Shown here: positions 1 to 7,049 of the stretch, one piece after another
Numbering within the stretch: the first letter of the stretch is position 1
Layout: each line of letters begins with the position of its first letter
DNA from: Comamonas testosteroni
GTDB lineage: Bacteria > Pseudomonadota > Gammaproteobacteria > Burkholderiales > Burkholderiaceae_C
Assembly: GCF_000761245.1 (NCBI RefSeq)
Contig: NZ_AWOR01000044.1
Location: 78,969 to 142,968 of the forward strand
Direction: 5' to 3'
Length of the DNA: 64,000 nucleotides
Made by a program: the position numbers and the translations under genes
The notes under the pieces: model-generated
Told to the model about the DNA's origin: nothing
Database searches by the model: none
The model's input: the letters and a program-made list of their open reading frames with translations, nothing else

Positions 1-954
1 CTGGCGCAGCGCGCCCAGGCGCCACTGGCTCCCGAAGAGATCGAGGCCTTCTACACGCGCGGCGAAAAGCCCGTGGGCGTGCTGCGCGTGCTGCGCGCAC
101 TCGACGAGTGGCTGCTGCAGACGCCGGCCGACCTGGAGCGCATTACCTATGAATACCTGCAGGATGCCGCCGCGCACAACGTGCGCTATGCCGAATTCTT
201 CTGGAACCCCACGGGCACGGTGCAGTGTTCGGGTATGAGCTATGCCGCCGCCCAGCAAGCCATCCTGGCCGGCGCCGCAGCCGCGCAAAAGGATTGCGGC
301 ATACGCGGCCGCCTGGTGCCGTCGATAGACCGCGAAGCCCCGGCCGAGGCCGCCGTGCAGATGGTGCAATGGATGCTGGACAACCGCCATGACGATGTGC
401 CCGGCATCGGCATCGACTACCGTGAAAACGAGCGCCCGCCCGAGTTGTTTGTCGAAGCCTATGCGCTGGCGCGTCGCAACGGCCTCAAGACCACGGCCCA
501 TGCCAGCGAGTTCGGCCTGCCCTGGAACAATCTGCAAACGGCCATCGAGACTCTCAAGGTGGACCGCGTCGACCACGGCTACACCGTCATCGACAACCCG
601 GAGCTGGCCCGGCGCTGCGCCGATCTGGGCATTGTGTTCACCGTGGTGCCGACCAATTCCTACTATCTGCGCACGCTGGCACCAGAGCGCTGGGCGCTGG
701 ACCACCCGATTCGCCAGATGCCCGGCCTGGGCCTTCGTGTGCACCCCAACACTGACGACCCCACGCTGCACCATGTGAACCCCACGGGAGCCTGGACCAA
801 GATGGTCAGCGACTTTGGTTTTTCGATGGCCGACCTCAAGGACTTCATGCTCAACGGCATCGATGCGGCCTGGATAGACGAGAGCGAAAAACGCAGCCTG
901 CGCCAGCAGTGGAGCGACGAGTTCGATGCATTGAGCCGCACACACCGCTTCTGA
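1..954 (+). CDS. Adenosine deaminase family protein, 5' end outside window
   Basis: The reading frame is open from base 1, so the N-terminus is missing; 317 codons plus stop are present. A GTG at 73 opens a shorter frame but lies inside homologous-looking coding sequence, so I do not take it as the start. Visible metal-dependent amidohydrolase motifs are TAHASE (position of the usual HAGE catalytic Glu), DHGYTV (usual RIGHG) and HPNTDDP (usual DDP near the C-terminus). These place it in the adenosine/adenine/N6-substituted adenine deaminase superfamily, cytoplasmic purine salvage. The motifs deviate from textbook adenosine deaminase, so the substrate is uncertain. It ends in TGA at 952-954, followed by a hairpin. 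Confidence 0.8.
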   Translation: MAQRAQAPLAPEEIEAFYTRGEKPVGVLRVLRALDEWLLQTPADLERITYEYLQDAAAHNVRYAEFFWNPTGTVQCSGMSYAAAQQAILAGAAAAQKDCGIRGRLVPSIDREAPAEAAVQMVQWMLDNRHDDVPGIGIDYRENERPPELFVEAYALARRNGLKTTAHASEFGLPWNNLQTAIETLKVDRVDHGYTVIDNPELARRCADLGIVFTVVPTNSYYLRTLAPERWALDHPIRQMPGLGLRVHPNTDDPTLHHVNPTGAWTKMVSDFGFSMADLKDFMLNGIDAAWIDESEKRSLRQQWSDEFDALSRTHRF

Positions 955-968
955 TCAAATATCGCCGC

Positions 969-990
969 ATCGCCTGTCCACCAGGCGATT
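969..990. terminator. Hairpin after deaminase gene, weak terminator candidate
   Basis: ATCGCCTG (969-976) and CAGGCGAT (982-989) form a perfect 8-bp stem with a 5-base loop, starting 15 bases after the stop codon. No long T-run follows, so intrinsic termination is doubtful. Confidence 0.4.
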
Positions 991-1054
991 TCAGCTATCA
1001 AATGGATTCCGGCAGGCATAACACCCGCCTCCTCTCATACCGACCATCTGCCCT

Positions 1055-1423
1055 ATGCCCTCAGACAAGCCCGCCAGCCTTGAAGAGATTCAGGCGTCCA
1101 TTGCCAAACTCAGAGTCACCGAACAGCAGCTCGAGGCCACTGCACAGAAGTACGAAAGCAAGATGCAAAGCTCGAGGAAATGGAACTATCTTGCCGTGGC
1201 CATGGCCGTGGTGGTCTGCGCCGTGGCCTGGATCAACCAGGCCACGCCCTGGCTGCGCTGGGGCGTGCTGCCCGTGGTGCTGTTCATGGTGCTGTTCTTC
1301 GAAGGCATGCGCCGGCTGCTGGGCGTGACCATGCAAAGCAGCATGCGCCAGCTCAAGACCCAGATCCGCACACTGGAAACCAGCCTGGCCGAGGTACAAG
1401 CCACAGCGAAAGATCAGCCATGA
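1055..1423 (+). CDS. Small membrane protein with flanking coiled coils, unknown function
   Basis: The 122-residue protein is not a family I recognise. The N-terminal 45 residues are charged and helical with likely coiled-coil character. Two hydrophobic segments follow at about residues 48-64 and 70-87, separated by a short loop rich in Trp and Pro, and the C-terminal 30 residues are again a predicted amphipathic coil. This suggests a hairpin in the inner membrane with both ends on the cytoplasmic side. Its stop (TGA 1421-1423) overlaps the ATG of the downstream phosphatase (1420-1422) in an ATGA arrangement, so the two are probably translationally coupled. Confidence 0.75.
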   Translation: MPSDKPASLEEIQASIAKLRVTEQQLEATAQKYESKMQSSRKWNYLAVAMAVVVCAVAWINQATPWLRWGVLPVVLFMVLFFEGMRRLLGVTMQSSMRQLKTQIRTLETSLAEVQATAKDQP

Positions 1424-1911
1424 CTGCCGCCAGACCCGTTCGCGTTCTGATGGTCTGCACCGGCAACATCTGCCGCAGCCCCACAGCCCATGGCGTGCTG
1501 GAAAAAATGGTGGCGGATGCGGGTCTGCAGCATCTGGTGCAGGTGGACTCCGCCGGCACGCACGGCTATCACGTGGGCGAGGCTCCCGATGCTCGCAGCC
1601 AGCAGCATGCACGCCGCCGGGGCTATGACCTCAGCCGGCAGCGTGCGCGGCAGCTGATGAAGCAGGATTTTGACGCTTTCGATCTGGTGCTGGTGATGGA
1701 CAGCGCCAATGAGGTTGCGGCGCGCCGCATCGCCACGCCCGCCCAGCAGCAGCGCATGAAGCGGCTGACCGACTACTGTCAGCGCTTTGAGGAGCCTGAA
1801 GTGCCCGACCCCTACTATGGTGGCGAGCGAGGCTTTGAGCATGTGCTCGATCTGATCGAGGACGCCTGCCAGAACCTGCTGCAGACTATCGCAAAGAAAA
1901 ATCCACGCTAA
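1420..1911 (+). CDS. Low-molecular-weight protein-tyrosine phosphatase
   Basis: The 163-residue cytoplasmic enzyme has the P-loop signature CTGNICRS near residue 14 (C-x5-R-S) and the general-acid motif DPYYGG near residue 130, both in the expected places for the LMW-PTP family, so it should be catalytically competent against phosphotyrosine. The start is the ATG at 1420, overlapping the stop of the preceding membrane-protein gene; the hydrophobic core MVCTGNICRS follows within ten residues, as is normal. No exopolysaccharide kinase gene (Wzc/BY-kinase) lies nearby, so a role in capsule control is not supported by context. A housekeeping dephosphorylation role is inferred only. Confidence 0.9.
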   Translation: MTAARPVRVLMVCTGNICRSPTAHGVLEKMVADAGLQHLVQVDSAGTHGYHVGEAPDARSQQHARRRGYDLSRQRARQLMKQDFDAFDLVLVMDSANEVAARRIATPAQQQRMKRLTDYCQRFEEPEVPDPYYGGERGFEHVLDLIEDACQNLLQTIAKKNPR

Positions 1912-1923
1912 ACGGAGCATTCC

Positions 1924-2463
1924 ATGGATTTGCCGAAATTTCGTCTCAGCCCCAACGCCTATGCGCTGGATCTGTTTGTGGCCGAAAGCGGTACCTGCTC
2001 CTGCTGCGGCCAAGCGCGTGAGCTCAAGTACAACAGCTCGTTTTACAGCCGCGAAGAGCCGGACTATCTCTGCCCCTGGTGCATTGCCGACGGCAGCGCG
2101 GCCAAGCACTATGAGGGCGAATTCAACGACTACCTGGGCATTGAAGGCGTGAGCGCCGATCCCGGCGAACCTGACAGCATCGTCATGGATCGCGTGCTGC
2201 TGCTGGAGGTCTGCGAACGCACGCCCAGCTATCACAGCTGGCAGCAGGAGCAATGGCTGGTGCATTGCGATCAGCCCTGCGCCTTTGTGGGCTACACCGA
2301 CCATACCGAAATCAAGCAGCTGGAGCAGGAGTTGCAGGCCGATATTGCCAGCATGCCGGAGCGCTATCTGCAGGCCATCAGCAAGACCGGTGATCCGGTG
2401 GGCGGCTACCTGTTTCGCTGCGTGAAGTGCGGCACACACCGGCTGCACACCGATTGCAGCTAA
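1924..2463 (+). CDS. CbrC-like (UPF0167) protein
   Basis: The 179-residue soluble protein resembles the CbrC/UPF0167 family, recognised by the N-terminal PKFRLSPNAY segment and paired Cys motifs: CSCCGQ near residue 23, CPWC near 50 and CVKCGTH close to the C-terminus. These suggest a zinc-ribbon-like metal site. In E. coli cbrC lies in a CreBC-controlled locus linked to colicin E2 tolerance; no such regulator is seen here, so that role should not be transferred. It starts 12 bases after the phosphatase stop behind an ACGGAG-type ribosome site, and its stop is four bases from the next start, so the four small genes from 1055 to 2790 are probably one operon. Confidence 0.75.
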   Translation: MDLPKFRLSPNAYALDLFVAESGTCSCCGQARELKYNSSFYSREEPDYLCPWCIADGSAAKHYEGEFNDYLGIEGVSADPGEPDSIVMDRVLLLEVCERTPSYHSWQQEQWLVHCDQPCAFVGYTDHTEIKQLEQELQADIASMPERYLQAISKTGDPVGGYLFRCVKCGTHRLHTDCS

Positions 2464-2466
2464 AGC

Positions 2467-2790
2467 ATGAGCACAGGTAGCCTGCAAGTGGAATGCAGCC
2501 ACCATATCGACGCCAGTGAGCCCGATGCCGAGGGCTTTTACGAGTACTACTACGAATACGACATCTACCGCTTCACGCTGGGCAATCTAAGCCTGGTGGT
2601 GCGCAGCTACAGCGACACCAGCGCGCAGGCCAGTGTGCTTCGACTGGAGGAGGCGGGTAGATCACGCACCTTGCAGTTCAAGGACTTGCAGCAGCCGCTG
2701 CTGCTGCAGGCCAAGACTCATCTGCACACCCTGGGCAAACAGGATCTGCGCTGGTTCAACCCAAAATATGCGCGATACGATCCGCTTTAA
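2467..2790 (+). CDS. Hypothetical acidic protein
   Basis: The 107-residue protein is not recognised. It has a Tyr-rich acidic stretch (FYEYYYEYD) near residue 24 followed by alternating hydrophobic/polar residues typical of a small beta-rich domain, with no signal peptide or membrane segment. It begins four bases after the CbrC-like gene, which argues for co-expression and possibly a shared function. Composition matches neighbouring genes, giving no sign of recent transfer. Confidence 0.65.
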   Translation: MSTGSLQVECSHHIDASEPDAEGFYEYYYEYDIYRFTLGNLSLVVRSYSDTSAQASVLRLEEAGRSRTLQFKDLQQPLLLQAKTHLHTLGKQDLRWFNPKYARYDPL

Positions 2791-2807
2791 GCAGGTCGCA
2801 AGCAGCT

Positions 2808-3737
2808 TCAGGCACCCGTGCGGCGCCCCCAGTTCATCACTGCCGTGCCCAGCACCGCCATGGCACCGCCCAGCACCATCGATCCATCAATGCTTTCACC
2901 CAGCAGCAGGGCAGAAAGCAGCACGCCGATCACAGGCACCAGCGTGATATAGCCCGATGCGGCACCCGCGCCCAGAGATTTGACGCCCGCGAAGTACCAG
3001 GCATAGGCCAGGGCCGTGGAGCCATAGGCCATGAAGACCATAGCCGTCCAGGCCGTGCCACTGGCCTGGAATGCCGAAACCAGCCCCTGCGGACCTTCCA
3101 GCATCAGGCTGGCGGCCAGCAGCAGCGAGGCACCGAAAATGGAGGTCACGGTGGTGGCAGCCAGCGCATCCACGCCTGCCAGCATGGCGCGGCCGATCAG
3201 CGTGTAGCAGACCCAGCAGGCGACGCAGCCCAGAATCAGCATCTCGCCCACCCCCACCGTTCCGTTGAGCAATTGCATGGGATCGCCATGCGAGATGACC
3301 ACCACGGCACCGCAAGCCGCCAGCAGCATGCCCAGGGCAATGGTGGCGTTGATGCGTTCCTTGAACAGCCACACGGCAAACGCCAGCGTGACCACCGGAT
3401 TGAGCGTGATGAGCAGCGCCGCCTTGCCCGCAGGCAGATGCTGCAGACCTGTGAGGAAAAAGCTGGCGTAGCCGAACACCCCGGTCGCGCCTGCGGCAAA
3501 CATGCCCAGCCAGGTCTTGACAGACCAGTGCCTCAGAGCACCCAGCCCGCCCGAAAAATACAGCCAGGGCAGCAGCAGGGTAGCGGCCAGCAAAAAGCGC
3601 AGCGCCGACGCCGCCAGCGGCGGCATATTGAGCGCCAGAATGCGGCCAGCCGGCCAGGAAGCGCCCCACATCAGGGCCATGCCCAGAAGACGCAGATGCG
3701 CGCTCATCAAAGAGCTTTTGACGGATTCGGAAGTCAT
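2808..3737 (-). CDS. DMT-family (EamA) transporter
   Basis: The 309-residue inner-membrane protein has about ten hydrophobic segments arranged as two EamA repeats. Segments such as MALMWGASWPAGR at the first helix and ALLITLNPVVTLAFAVWLFKE at the end of repeat one are typical of the drug/metabolite transporter superfamily, usually exporting small metabolites or amino acids; the substrate cannot be told from sequence. The ATG at 3737 (MTSES) is preferred; a TTG at 3752 and an ATG at 3707 are alternatives. Its upstream region carries a palindrome (3787-3803) and a (GGAT)6 tract (3833-3856). It converges with the orphan gene ending at 2790. Confidence 0.85.
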   Translation of the reverse strand: MTSESVKSSLMSAHLRLLGMALMWGASWPAGRILALNMPPLAASALRFLLAATLLLPWLYFSGGLGALRHWSVKTWLGMFAAGATGVFGYASFFLTGLQHLPAGKAALLITLNPVVTLAFAVWLFKERINATIALGMLLAACGAVVVISHGDPMQLLNGTVGVGEMLILGCVACWVCYTLIGRAMLAGVDALAATTVTSIFGASLLLAASLMLEGPQGLVSAFQASGTAWTAMVFMAYGSTALAYAWYFAGVKSLGAGAASGYITLVPVIGVLLSALLLGESIDGSMVLGGAMAVLGTAVMNWGRRTGA

Positions 3738-3786
3738 GAAGATGGCCAACAAAAAAAGCCGCAGCCATTCGATCGCGGGCAGCGGC

Positions 3787-3803
3787 TCAGATCAGGGATC
3801 TGA
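3787..3803. promoter_or_regulatory. Palindrome upstream of DMT transporter
   Basis: TCAGATC-AGG-GATCTGA is a perfect 7-bp inverted repeat 50 bases upstream of the ATG at 3737 of the minus-strand transporter. The position suits an operator; the regulator is unknown. Confidence 0.4.
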
Positions 3804-3832
3804 AGACCCAATATACCCGCACAACACGTTCC

Positions 3833-3856
3833 GGATGGATGGATGGATGGATGGAT
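3833..3856. repeat. (GGAT)6 tetranucleotide tract
   Basis: Six uninterrupted copies of GGAT lie between the end of fdsD (3885) and the DMT transporter start (3737), about 96-119 bases upstream of that start. Such tracts can change copy number by slippage; in this position a change would alter promoter spacing rather than a reading frame. Confidence 0.9.
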
Positions 3857-3884
3857 GCATGCCGCTGCTGTCTGGCGCACTGCG

Positions 3885-4127
3885 CTATGCCTGCACAGGC
3901 CCCAGCAGCGCGGCATGCTTGTGCAACGCATCACGCACCAGAGGTCGCAGCTGCGCTGCCTCGGAGGGCTCGTTCAAGGCCGCCAGAATGCGAAGCCGCA
4001 TGCGCGGCTCCCAGAACTTCTGGATATGCTGGGCCACACCGTCAAGCGCCTCGTCATGCTCGGGCATGGCCTCGAAGAACTCGGCTATGCGATTGGCCAT
4101 GCGGATCAGGTTGTTCACGTCCATCAC
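3885..4127 (-). CDS. fdsD: Formate dehydrogenase delta subunit
   Basis: The 80-residue protein matches the small FdsD subunit: NLIRMANRIAEFF at the N-terminus and FWEPRMR near residue 40 are family hallmarks. FdsD is needed for activity or maturation of the NAD-dependent molybdenum formate dehydrogenase in related bacteria. The GTG at 4127 overlaps the TGA of fdsA by four bases, and an ATG at 4124 follows at once; either start gives a normal length. It is the last gene of the fds operon. The usual fdsC (fdhD-type sulfurtransferase) gene between fdsA and fdsD is absent. Confidence 0.9.
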   Translation of the reverse strand: MMDVNNLIRMANRIAEFFEAMPEHDEALDGVAQHIQKFWEPRMRLRILAALNEPSEAAQLRPLVRDALHKHAALLGPVQA

Positions 4128-7039
4128 TGACTTCCCATCTCCAGCTGAGCCGCGGCCAGATGACCGAGCTGCTGGTCGTTGAAACGCTTGTAGCCTTGCT
4201 GCCAGCTTGAAGGCTGCGCCACGGGCAGTACCTGCACGGCCGTCACCTTGTACTCGGGGCAGTTGGTGGCCCAGTCCGAGCTGTCGGTGGTGATCACATT
4301 CGCGCCCGACTCGGGAAAATGGAAGGTGGTGTAGACCACACCGGGCTGTATGCGCTCGGTCACCGCGGCGCGCAGCACCGTATGACCAGCACGGCTTTCA
4401 ATGCCCACCCAGTCACCATCGCCTATGCCGCGATCCTCCGCATCATGGGGGTGGATCTCCAGCCTGTCCTCGCCATGCCAGTGGCTGTTGGGCGTACGCC
4501 GCGTCTGCGCGCCCACGTTGTACTGCGAGAGAATGCGCCCCGTGGTCAGCAGCAGCGGAAAGCGCTGCGTGACCTTTTCATCCGTGGCCACATACTGGGT
4601 GATGATGAAACGGCCCTTGCCACGCACGAATTTTTCCTTGTGCATGATGGCCGTGCCCGCCTCTTCGGTGCCTTCATTGCAGGGCCACTGAACGCTGCCC
4701 AGGCGCTCGATCTTCTCGTAGCTCACACCTGCGAAAGTCGGAGTCAGCTCCGCAATCTCGGCCATGATCTCGCGCGGATGGCCGTAGTTCATGGGATAGC
4801 CAAGCGCCTTGGACAAAAGCTGAGTCACCTCCCAGTCGGCATAGCCGGCCAGCGGCTGCATGAGCTGGGTCACGCGCGAAATGCGGCGCTCGGCGTTGGT
4901 GAAGGTGCCGTCCTTTTCCATGAAGGACGAGCCGGGCAGGAACACATGGGCGTACTTGGCGGTTTCGTTGAGGAAGATGTCCTGCACCACCACGCACTCC
5001 ATGGCCGACAGCGCTGCCGTCACATGCTGGGTGTTCGGGTCGGACTGCACGATGTCCTCGCCCTCGCAGTACAGGCCCATGAAGCTGCCTTCCAGCGCGG
5101 CCTCGAACATATTGGGAATGCGCAAGCCCGGCTCGGGACTGAGCTTCACGCCCCAGGCGCCTTCAAACTCGGCGCGCGTGATGCTGTCCGAGATATGGCG
5201 ATAGCCCGGCAGCTCATGCGGAAAGCTGCCCATGTCGCAGGAACCCTGGACATTGTTCTGGCCGCGCAACGGGTTCACGCCCACACCTTCGCGGCCCACA
5301 TTGCCCGTGGCCATGGCCAGATTGGCAATGCCCATGACCATGGTCGAGCCCTGCGCATGCTCGGTCACGCCCAGGCCGTAGTAGATGGCGGAGTTGACCT
5401 GCTTTCCTTGCGGATGGTCCGCACTGCCCAATGCATACAGCCGCGCCGCGCCGCGCACCAGCTCGGGTGCCACGCCGGTGATGTCGGCCGTGGCCTCGGG
5501 CGAGTTCTCGGGCCGGGCGACGAACTCCTTCCATTGCGCAAAGGACTTGGCGTCGCAGCGCTCGTCAATATAGGCATCGGCCAGCCAGCCCTCGGTGACG
5601 ATCACATGGGCCAGCGCCGTGATCATGGCCACATTGGTGCCGGGCCTCAGCTGCAGGTGGTAGTCGGCCTTGACATGGGGCGAGTTGACGAGCTCGATCT
5701 CGCGCGGGTCGATCACGATCAACCCGGCACCAGCTCGTCGGGCGTCGCCACGCAGCCGCTTTTTCATGCGCGAGCCGAACACCGGATGCGCCGCCGTGGG
5801 ATTGGCGCCGATCACCATGATCACATCGGAGTGCTCGACCGACTTGAAGGTCTGCGTGCCTGCCGACGTGCCATAGGTCTGGCCCAGACCATAGCCCGTG
5901 GGCGAGTGACAGACGCGCGCGCAGGTATCGACATTGTTGTTGCCGAAGGCTGCGCGAATCAGCTTCTGCACCAGATAGGTTTCCTCGTTGGTGCAGCGCG
6001 ACGAGGTGATGCCGCCAATCGAGTCCCTGCCATGCTTTGCCTGGATGCGGCGGAATTCGCTGGCCGCATGGCCAATGGCCTCCTCCCAGCTGACTTCGCG
6101 CCAGGGGTCGGTGATCTTCGCGCGGATCATGGGTTGGGTGATGCGGTCCTTGTGCGTGGCATAGCCCCAGGCAAAACGCCCTTTGACGCAGGCATGGCCT
6201 TCGTTGGCCTTGCCGTCCTTCCAGGGCACCATGCGCACCACCTGCTCGCCCTTCATCTCGGCCTTGAAGCCGCAACCCACACCGCAGTAGGCGCAGGTGG
6301 TGATCTCGCTGTGCTCGCTCTGGCCCAGCTCGACCACGGTCTTTTCCTGCAAAGTGGCTGTGGGACAGGCCTGCACGCAGGCGCCGCAGCTCACGCAGTC
6401 GCTGGCCATGAAGCCGTCGCCCTGGCCTGCCGTGATGCGAGACTCGAAACCGCGTCCGCTGATCGTCAGTGCAAACGTACCCTGCGTTTCCTCGCAGGCG
6501 CGCACGCAGCGATTGCAGACAATGCACTTGCTGGGGTCGTAGTTGAAATAGGGATTGGAGGTATCGACCTCGGCCCTGGCCTCGCCCTTGAAGTGGTTGG
6601 CTCCATCCATGCCATAGCGCACCTCGCGCAGACCGACCACTCCGGCCATGTCCTGCAGCTCGCAGTCGCCGTTGGACGAGCAGGTCAGGCAATCGAGCGG
6701 GTGATCGGATATATAGAGCTCCATCACGCCCTTGCGCAGCTCCTGCAGCTGCGGGCTCTGGGTGCGCACCTGCATGCCCGCTTCGACAGGCGTGGTGCAG
6801 GACGCTGGAAAGCCCTTGCGCCCCTCGATCTGCACCAGACACAGCCGGCAGGAACCAAAGGGCTCCAGCGAATCCGTGGCACAGAGCTTGGGCACCTTGA
6901 TGCCGCCATCGACGGCTGCGCGCATCAGCGATGTGCCCTTGGGCACGGTGACCTCGCGGCCGTCGATATGCAGCGTGACCAGCTCCTCGGACAGGCTGGC
7001 AGGCGTTCCGCAATCGGTGTTCTTCAGATGTTCCAGCAT
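4124..7039 (-). CDS. fdsA: NAD-dependent formate dehydrogenase, molybdenum alpha subunit
   Basis: The 971-residue cytoplasmic catalytic subunit oxidises formate to CO2 and passes electrons to FdsB. Domains in order: a 2Fe-2S ferredoxin-like domain (Cys53, 64, 67, 81), a His-Cys3 4Fe-4S site (His113, Cys117, 120, 126), two 4Fe-4S ferredoxin motifs (CIVCNRC from 172, CVSCGAC from 215), a further 4Fe-4S motif (CAYCGVGC from 249 plus Cys284), then the molybdopterin-guanine-dinucleotide domains with the putative Mo ligand Cys377 in ARVCHSP. Length and cluster pattern match FdsA of Cupriavidus and Rhodobacter. It starts 10 bases after the fdsGB stop behind an AAGAGAGAG ribosome site. Confidence 0.95.
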   Translation of the reverse strand: MLEHLKNTDCGTPASLSEELVTLHIDGREVTVPKGTSLMRAAVDGGIKVPKLCATDSLEPFGSCRLCLVQIEGRKGFPASCTTPVEAGMQVRTQSPQLQELRKGVMELYISDHPLDCLTCSSNGDCELQDMAGVVGLREVRYGMDGANHFKGEARAEVDTSNPYFNYDPSKCIVCNRCVRACEETQGTFALTISGRGFESRITAGQGDGFMASDCVSCGACVQACPTATLQEKTVVELGQSEHSEITTCAYCGVGCGFKAEMKGEQVVRMVPWKDGKANEGHACVKGRFAWGYATHKDRITQPMIRAKITDPWREVSWEEAIGHAASEFRRIQAKHGRDSIGGITSSRCTNEETYLVQKLIRAAFGNNNVDTCARVCHSPTGYGLGQTYGTSAGTQTFKSVEHSDVIMVIGANPTAAHPVFGSRMKKRLRGDARRAGAGLIVIDPREIELVNSPHVKADYHLQLRPGTNVAMITALAHVIVTEGWLADAYIDERCDAKSFAQWKEFVARPENSPEATADITGVAPELVRGAARLYALGSADHPQGKQVNSAIYYGLGVTEHAQGSTMVMGIANLAMATGNVGREGVGVNPLRGQNNVQGSCDMGSFPHELPGYRHISDSITRAEFEGAWGVKLSPEPGLRIPNMFEAALEGSFMGLYCEGEDIVQSDPNTQHVTAALSAMECVVVQDIFLNETAKYAHVFLPGSSFMEKDGTFTNAERRISRVTQLMQPLAGYADWEVTQLLSKALGYPMNYGHPREIMAEIAELTPTFAGVSYEKIERLGSVQWPCNEGTEEAGTAIMHKEKFVRGKGRFIITQYVATDEKVTQRFPLLLTTGRILSQYNVGAQTRRTPNSHWHGEDRLEIHPHDAEDRGIGDGDWVGIESRAGHTVLRAAVTERIQPGVVYTTFHFPESGANVITTDSSDWATNCPEYKVTAVQVLPVAQPSSWQQGYKRFNDQQLGHLAAAQLEMGSQ

Positions 7040-7049
7040 GGCTCTCTCT

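Noticed and set aside
3734..3934. Minus-strand ORF through the (GGAT)6 tract giving IHPSIHPS repeats
   Set aside because: No ribosome site and it overlaps the ends of real genes; considered a chance frame, although frame-shifting by repeat slippage was considered.
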